From: Saprospiraceae bacterium
GTDB lineage: Bacteria > Bacteroidota > Bacteroidia > Chitinophagales > Saprospiraceae
Assembly: GCA_023300835.1 (NCBI GenBank)
Contig: JALZVB010000218.1
Coordinates: 1-10,836, forward strand
Length of the DNA: 10,836 bases
Reading direction: 5' to 3'
In this document: positions 6,133-10,836 of the stretch, piece after piece
How positions within the stretch are numbered: the stretch's first letter is position 1
Layout: the number at the start of each line of letters is the position of its first letter
Position numbers and translations under genes: made by a program
The notes under the pieces: model-generated
Told to the model about the DNA's origin: nothing
What the model saw: the letters and a program-made list of their open reading frames with translations, nothing else
Databases searched by the model: none

Positions 6133-8964
6133 ATGACAAAACAGAATAGACAAGCGCAGTATATTGACATCATAGGTGCCAGAGAGAATAATCTAAAAGA
6201 TATCTCTATAAAAATCCCACGTAATAAGCTGGTTGTAATAACAGGCGTAAGTGGAAGTGGAAAATCATCATTGGCTTTTGATACACTATATGCAGAGGGT
6301 CAGAGGAGATATATGGAAACATTTTCTGCTTATGCCAGACAATTTCTAGGTAAAATGGAAAGGCCAGATGTCGAGAAAATAGATGGACTCAGTCCAGTGA
6401 TATCTATAGAGCAGAAAACAACATCTTGGAATCCCAGATCTACCGTAGGAACAACTACAGAGATATATGATTTTCTGAGATTGCTATATGCCCGTATAGG
6501 AGAAGCCTACAGTTACAATACCGGCAAAAAAATGGTAAGCTATACCTTGCCACAGATTATAGATCAGATATTGACTAACTTTAAGAACAAGAAAATTGCC
6601 ATCTTGGCGCCTGTCATACGATCTAGAAAAGGACATTATCGTGACCTATTTGAACAGACAAGAAAGAAAGGATATACTAAAGTAAGGGCTGATGGAAAAA
6701 TTCTAGATCTGGTGCCTGGATTACAGCTCGATAGATACGTGGTCCATGATATAGAGATCGTTGTCGATAGAATAAAAATATCAGAGGATAAGAAAGATCG
6801 ACTCTCAGAATCATTGACGATAGCCTTCAAGCAGAGTCCAGATTTTATTCAAATCCTAGATGTTACTAAAAACGAAGTAAAAACTTACAGTAAACGATTA
6901 ATGTGCCCTGAGACAGGTATCTCTTATGAAGAACCCTCACCTAATAGTTTTTCATTCAATTCACCATATGGAACTTGTACACAATGCAAAGGGCTAGGAG
7001 AATGTTATGATGTAGATGTCGATAAAGTTATTCCTGATAATACTAAAAGTATAGACGAGGTCGGGATAGTCCCATTTGGAGAAGTAAGGGAGAACTTCAC
7101 ATTCAAACAATTGAAGGCGATAGCTAAGCAATATAAATTTACATTCCAGACACCTATAAATAAAATACCTAAGGCCGCCATTAAAAGTATCCTACATGGC
7201 GGTGACAACACCATCGAAGTTGATCTCGGTTATACAAAGAGTGATTTTGTTTACAACCTGAGCAATGAGGGTCTGGTTAATATGCTATTGAGATGGCAGA
7301 GTACTTCTACATCTGCTAAGATCAGAACGTGGGCAGAAGATTTTATGACAATAATCCCTTGCCCCAGTTGTAAAGGTTATCGACTAAAAAAAGAATCTTT
7401 ACATTTCAAATTAGCAGAGAAACATATCGCTGAGTTGTCAACAATGGATCTCGACTTACTCATGGAATGGTTCCAAGGTGTAGAAAAACACTTTTCTAAG
7501 AAGCAAATAGCTATTGCCAAAGATGTTATCAAGGAAATAAAAATGAGGCTGCAATTTCTGCTAGATGTAGGTCTTGATTATCTGTGTCTCAATAGACCTA
7601 CAGCCACATTATCTGGTGGGGAATCGCAGCGTACGAGATTGGCTACACAGATAGGGTCTCAGTTGTCTGGGATTACTTACATAATGGATGAGCCAAGTAT
7701 AGGATTACACCAGAGAGACAATCAACGGCTTATAGCAGCACTTAAAAACCTTACCATAATAGGTAACACGGTTATTGTTGTAGAGCATGATAAGGATATA
7801 ATGCTGGCATCTGACTACTTAATAGATCTTGGCCCGGGAGCGGGAAAACATGGTGGAGAAATAGTAGATCAAGGTGTTCCTTCCATCTTTGAAACGGCAA
7901 AAGGCATTACTGCTCAATACTTAAATAATAGCCTCAGGATAGAAGTCCCAGAGAAAAGAAGAAAAGGAAACGGTAATAAATTGGTCCTGAAAGGGGCAAC
8001 TGGAAATAATTTAAAAAATGTAAATATTGAAATTCCTCTAGGAACATTCTGTTGCGTCACTGGTGTATCAGGATCGGGTAAGTCAACGTTGATTAACGGG
8101 ACGCTATATCATATATTGAGACAGCATTTTTATAAAAGTATCAAGCGACCTATGCCATATAAAAGCATAGAGGGTCTAGATTTAATTGATAAGGTAATAG
8201 AGATTGATCAGAAGCCCATAGGAAGAACCCCACGATCAAACCCAGCCACATACATTGGAGTATTTACACAAATAAGAAGCCTGTATTCAAATCTACCGGA
8301 ATCAAAAATACGTGGATATAAGCCAGGAAGATTTTCTTTTAATGTCAAAGGAGGAAGATGTAACACCTGCGAAGGCGGTGGAATGAAATTAATAGAAATG
8401 AATTTCCTGCCTAATGTCTATGTAGAATGTGAAACATGTCTAGGCAATAGATACAACAGAGAGACATTAGAAATATTATATAAAGGAAAATCTATCTCTG
8501 AAGTCTTGAAGATGCCTGTAAGTGAAGCCGCTGAATTCTTTAAAAATATTCCTAAAATATATAGGAAACTTAAGACTTTACTCAGTGTAGGATTGGGGTA
8601 TATTACCTTAGGTCAGCAAGCGACGAGTTTGTCAGGCGGTGAGGCACAAAGGGTAAAGTTAGCAGAGGAATTGTCTAAAAAAGATACGGGACAGACCTTC
8701 TATATCTTAGATGAACCTACTACTGGTTTGCACTTTCAAGATATCAAGCATCTACTAGTTGTATTACAGAAACTTGTTGACAAAGGAAATACCGTTGTGA
8801 TAATAGAACATAATATGGATGTTATTAAAGTAGCAGACTATGTTATAGATGTAGGTCCGGAAGGAGGTGTTGGTGGTGGGAAAATTGTATTTTCTGGAAC
8901 ACCAGAAAAATTAGCAAAACATAAAACCAGCCATACAGGAAATTATCTTAAGATGGAACTATAA
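6133..8964 (+). CDS. uvrA: Excinuclease ABC subunit UvrA
   Basis: A 943-residue protein of normal length for UvrA, the DNA damage-recognition ATPase that loads UvrB in nucleotide excision repair; it acts as a dimer on DNA in the cytoplasm. Two ABC ATPase halves are complete: Walker A at 38-46 and 644-652, LSGGE signatures at 493-497 and 833-837, and Walker B with catalytic Glu at 516-520 and 857-861. The second zinc module is intact (C743, C746, C766, C769). The first is not: C258-x2-T261 replaces the usual C-x2-C, although C282 and C285 remain at the usual distance. A further C-P-S-C pair is at 410-413. I chose ATG at 6133 because the upstream in-frame TTG at 6106 lies inside the -7 promoter match, and ATG gives a typical N-terminus. 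It is transcribed alone and shares a terminator with the convergent gene downstream. Confidence 0.97.
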   Translation: MTKQNRQAQYIDIIGARENNLKDISIKIPRNKLVVITGVSGSGKSSLAFDTLYAEGQRRYMETFSAYARQFLGKMERPDVEKIDGLSPVISIEQKTTSWNPRSTVGTTTEIYDFLRLLYARIGEAYSYNTGKKMVSYTLPQIIDQILTNFKNKKIAILAPVIRSRKGHYRDLFEQTRKKGYTKVRADGKILDLVPGLQLDRYVVHDIEIVVDRIKISEDKKDRLSESLTIAFKQSPDFIQILDVTKNEVKTYSKRLMCPETGISYEEPSPNSFSFNSPYGTCTQCKGLGECYDVDVDKVIPDNTKSIDEVGIVPFGEVRENFTFKQLKAIAKQYKFTFQTPINKIPKAAIKSILHGGDNTIEVDLGYTKSDFVYNLSNEGLVNMLLRWQSTSTSAKIRTWAEDFMTIIPCPSCKGYRLKKESLHFKLAEKHIAELSTMDLDLLMEWFQGVEKHFSKKQIAIAKDVIKEIKMRLQFLLDVGLDYLCLNRPTATLSGGESQRTRLATQIGSQLSGITYIMDEPSIGLHQRDNQRLIAALKNLTIIGNTVIVVEHDKDIMLASDYLIDLGPGAGKHGGEIVDQGVPSIFETAKGITAQYLNNSLRIEVPEKRRKGNGNKLVLKGATGNNLKNVNIEIPLGTFCCVTGVSGSGKSTLINGTLYHILRQHFYKSIKRPMPYKSIEGLDLIDKVIEIDQKPIGRTPRSNPATYIGVFTQIRSLYSNLPESKIRGYKPGRFSFNVKGGRCNTCEGGGMKLIEMNFLPNVYVECETCLGNRYNRETLEILYKGKSISEVLKMPVSEAAEFFKNIPKIYRKLKTLLSVGLGYITLGQQATSLSGGEAQRVKLAEELSKKDTGQTFYILDEPTTGLHFQDIKHLLVVLQKLVDKGNTVVIIEHNMDVIKVADYVIDVGPEGGVGGGKIVFSGTPEKLAKHKTSHTGNYLKMEL

Positions 8965-8988
8965 TACCAATTTGTAAAACCCTTAAGT

Positions 8989-9028
8989 AAACAAAAAAGG
9001 AAGCCTTTAAGGGCTTCCTTTTTTGTTT
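8989..9028. terminator. Bidirectional terminator between uvrA and the convergent secreted-protein gene
   Basis: A perfect 17-bp inverted repeat (8989-9005 with 9012-9028) has a 6-base loop. The stem carries an A6 run on one arm and a T6 run on the other, so both strands end in a hairpin with a U tract. It fills most of the 66-bp gap between the uvrA stop (8964) and the stop of the minus-strand gene (9031). Confidence 0.85.
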
Positions 9029-9030
9029 TG

Positions 9031-10836
9031 TTATTGTCTTACAATCTTCTCAATAGTCACAGCACCATCATCATGTCTTATCATTAGAATAAGTGTCTGA
9101 GGAGTAATTGATTCTATGAATTTTATTCTGTAGTAACCATTTGACATTTCCACCATCTCTGTAGCCAGAAGTTCTCCTCTCATTGTATATATTTCTAATG
9201 AAGAAATCTCTTCATTCTGTGATAACTCAATGGTAAATGAAGAGGTTACTGGGTTAGGGTAGATGTTTAAATCAGATTTTGATTTATGTTTAGTTGTAAT
9301 TCTTACATTATCTCGACTAGTGGCATCTTTTGAAACAATATATTTGGTTTCTTCAGCTTCATTTATCTTTCCAACACTTCTTATGTTATTGGCTGTTTTA
9401 CTACAGCCAGATATAGTAATATCATCAATGAAGATATAGTTTGAGTTATCAAGATCTTCTGTCCTGATTCTCAATTGTATATTTTCTTCGAACGGAGCCG
9501 CCGTATCGATCGATAAGGTATCAGTATAAGTAACACCTGATATATATTCTTGACCGAAAGTGTACTCGTGTATCATCTGGTAACTGCTGTCAGGATTTCT
9601 AGCCTCAACAACAATTTTATTACCTAAGGATATATTAAAAGATGAAAAAGTAAGTTCAACTTTCACCTCATCATAAGTACTTATATCAATTTCGTTAGAA
9701 AATATACTAGATGCTTCACCATGAGATCCATTTAGAAATATACTGTATTCACCACGAGGAGCAAATGAAGCATTCTCGAAATGTAATGCGGCATATCCTC
9801 CAATATTCCAGACACTGAGGTCTGTTTCAAAATCATTGACATCAATTACATTACATTCTTCGTTAGTACAATGAGGTTGTAACTCAGGAATACATGGATC
9901 GTTATCGTCGGTATCTTCTGTAGCGCAATAACCGTCTTGATCAGAATCTGTATAAACACCACCCACACAATCACAGTTGTCATTATAATATTCTCCCACA
10001 GTACATGAGTCATTGTCATTACAAGGGATACCTGATATACAAGATGAAATAAATGTTAATTCGCAATTTGTTATTTGTATATCATCAATAAATGTATAGT
10101 CATTGAATTCGTCTGATACAGAACGGAATCTAAAAACAGCTTTGGTGTTTTGGTAATTTGAATTGTAAGTTACTGTTATAGGTTTTTTGTCTAGGTTGAT
10201 AAATTCTGTACCTATCATAAATTCTTCGAGAACGACATACTCGCCTTCATCTATTGAAACTTCTACCACAAACCCATCACCATTCTCCATGGAGTATGTG
10301 AATATGCCAGCTTCTATTTTAACTTGGCCTATTGTAGAAAGGTCAATCGTATCAGATATGATACTAGAGGCATCTCCATCATCACCCGAAATAAAAGCAC
10401 TAGAGTTCCCGGAGAATGCAAAGAATTCATTGTTAAGAATGAGGGCACCATAACCACCAATATGCCATTGGCCCATATTTTCATTTTCAAAATCAGTAAA
10501 ATACTCCACAGTACAATTGCCTACAATAGCTGAATCCAATCGTCCACATAACAAATGGTTGATATCAGGAGTACAAGGATCATTATCATCGGTGTCTTCA
10601 GTTGAGCAGTATCCGTCTGCATCAGCATCGGTTATAACTCCTCCAGAGCAGCCGCAGTTATTGTCATATGTTTCTCCTTCTGTACATGCATCATTATCAT
10701 CGCATGGTTGTCCTATAAGTAAATTGCTTAGCTCAGGACATAGGTCACTGTTATCACAGACGCCATCGTTGTCGTTATCTCCACCATCAAAGAAGCAGTT
10801 GCCGACAGGTTGCCCTTGACAAGTACAACCATCATT
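9031..10836 (-). CDS. Multidomain T9SS-secreted protein, 5' end outside window
   Basis: The frame is open without a stop from the right edge to the TAA at 9031, giving 601 visible residues; the N-terminus and any signal peptide are beyond the window. The in-frame TTG at 10554 is inside the reading frame and is not the start. Visible residues 1-41 are the end of an earlier Asp/Cys-rich module. Then come module 1 (42-97), beta domain 1 (108-258), module 2 (269-323), beta domain 2 (328-478), a polar linker, and a type A T9SS sorting domain (about 523-601, N-I-Y-P-N-P at 524-529). The modules contain D-x-D-x-D-G-x-C calcium-loop-like stretches resembling thrombospondin type 3 repeats. The beta domains look like MAM or jelly-roll folds, which often bind sugars or mediate adhesion. 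A surface or extracellular role is likely, the ligand is unknown, and no catalytic motif is seen. Confidence 0.85.
   Translation of the reverse strand, partial: NDGCTCQGQPVGNCFFDGGDNDNDGVCDNSDLCPELSNLLIGQPCDDNDACTEGETYDNNCGCSGGVITDADADGYCSTEDTDDNDPCTPDINHLLCGRLDSAIVGNCTVEYFTDFENENMGQWHIGGYGALILNNEFFAFSGNSSAFISGDDGDASSIISDTIDLSTIGQVKIEAGIFTYSMENGDGFVVEVSIDEGEYVVLEEFMIGTEFINLDKKPITVTYNSNYQNTKAVFRFRSVSDEFNDYTFIDDIQITNCELTFISSCISGIPCNDNDSCTVGEYYNDNCDCVGGVYTDSDQDGYCATEDTDDNDPCIPELQPHCTNEECNVIDVNDFETDLSVWNIGGYAALHFENASFAPRGEYSIFLNGSHGEASSIFSNEIDISTYDEVKVELTFSSFNISLGNKIVVEARNPDSSYQMIHEYTFGQEYISGVTYTDTLSIDTAAPFEENIQLRIRTEDLDNSNYIFIDDITISGCSKTANNIRSVGKINEAEETKYIVSKDATSRDNVRITTKHKSKSDLNIYPNPVTSSFTIELSQNEEISSLEIYTMRGELLATEMVEMSNGYYRIKFIESITPQTLILMIRHDDGAVTIEKIVRQ
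9403..10032 (-). repeat. Protein repeat unit B: Asp/Cys module plus beta domain
   Basis: Visible residues 269-478 of the secreted protein. Module cysteines are at 272, 278, 288, 290, 304, 315 and 323. The beta domain runs from C328 to C478 and contains W-N-I-G-G-Y near its start and F-I-D-D-I-T-I near its end. It aligns by eye with unit A; the DNA has diverged, so this is an old duplication. Confidence 0.75.
10063..10713 (-). repeat. Protein repeat unit A: Asp/Cys module plus beta domain
   Basis: Visible residues 42-258 of the secreted protein. Module cysteines are at 45, 51, 61, 63, 77, 88 and 97, with the same spacing as in unit B except for one residue before the last. The beta domain runs from C108 to C258, with W-H-I-G-G-Y near its start and F-I-D-D-I-Q-I near its end. 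Residues before 42 suggest at least one more module to the right of the window. Confidence 0.75.

Noticed and set aside
9031..10554. Secreted-protein gene starting at TTG 10554 as a 507-residue protein.
   Set aside because: The same frame continues without a stop to 10836 and encodes a matching Asp/Cys module, so the gene is truncated by the window and the TTG is internal.
10517..10819. 100-codon plus-strand open frame.
   Set aside because: It is antisense to the Asp/Cys-rich coding region, whose biased codons keep the opposite frame open. The minus-strand frame has clear module structure and runs to the edge.

Overview
The window looks like an AT-rich Bacteroidota chromosome segment, probably from a marine, gliding-type lineage. 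Three things support this. Two large exported proteins end in a type IX secretion (Por) sorting domain with an IYPNP motif. The best promoter candidates fit the Bacteroidota -7 consensus TAnnTTTG. A DUF4294 protein, a family known mainly from this phylum, sits next to a mevalonate-pathway gene. The Asp/Cys-rich modules in the last gene recall Saprospiraceae-like secreted proteins, but the class cannot be fixed from sequence alone.

Layout, left to right. A minus-strand gene (190-858) encodes an integral membrane protein related to PAP2 phosphatases, with a partly degenerate active site. It diverges from a two-gene operon (1112-2862) in which an exported DUF4294 protein overlaps diphosphomevalonate decarboxylase (mvaD) by four bases. 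A gene-free stretch follows (2863-3221). It holds a 170-bp imperfect inverted-repeat element, a pair of short direct repeats and a likely promoter. Next is a 760-residue secreted protein (3222-5504) with a probable seven-bladed choice-of-anchor B propeller, two carboxypeptidase-regulatory-like domains, a beta-sandwich and a T9SS tail, closed by a strong terminator. A 600-bp intergenic region (5505-6132) contains a terminator-like structure pointing left and then the uvrA promoter. uvrA (6133-8964) is complete. It converges on a minus-strand secreted protein (9031 to beyond the right edge), with a bidirectional terminator between them. The visible part of that protein contains two tandem copies of an Asp/Cys-rich module plus a 150-residue beta domain, then a T9SS tail.

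Functionally this is a mix of housekeeping genes (isoprenoid synthesis, nucleotide excision repair) and accessory exported proteins. The two T9SS cargo proteins are probably delivered to the cell surface or medium by the same secretion machinery, which is not encoded here. I see no phage, CRISPR, transposase or defence module. The more unusual items are non-coding (the hairpin element, the leftward terminator in an apparently gene-free gap, a 15-bp promoter sequence shared by two genes) and architectural (the regular His/Asp positions in the propeller and the exact Cys spacing in the tandem modules). I do not see evidence for a new multi-gene system.
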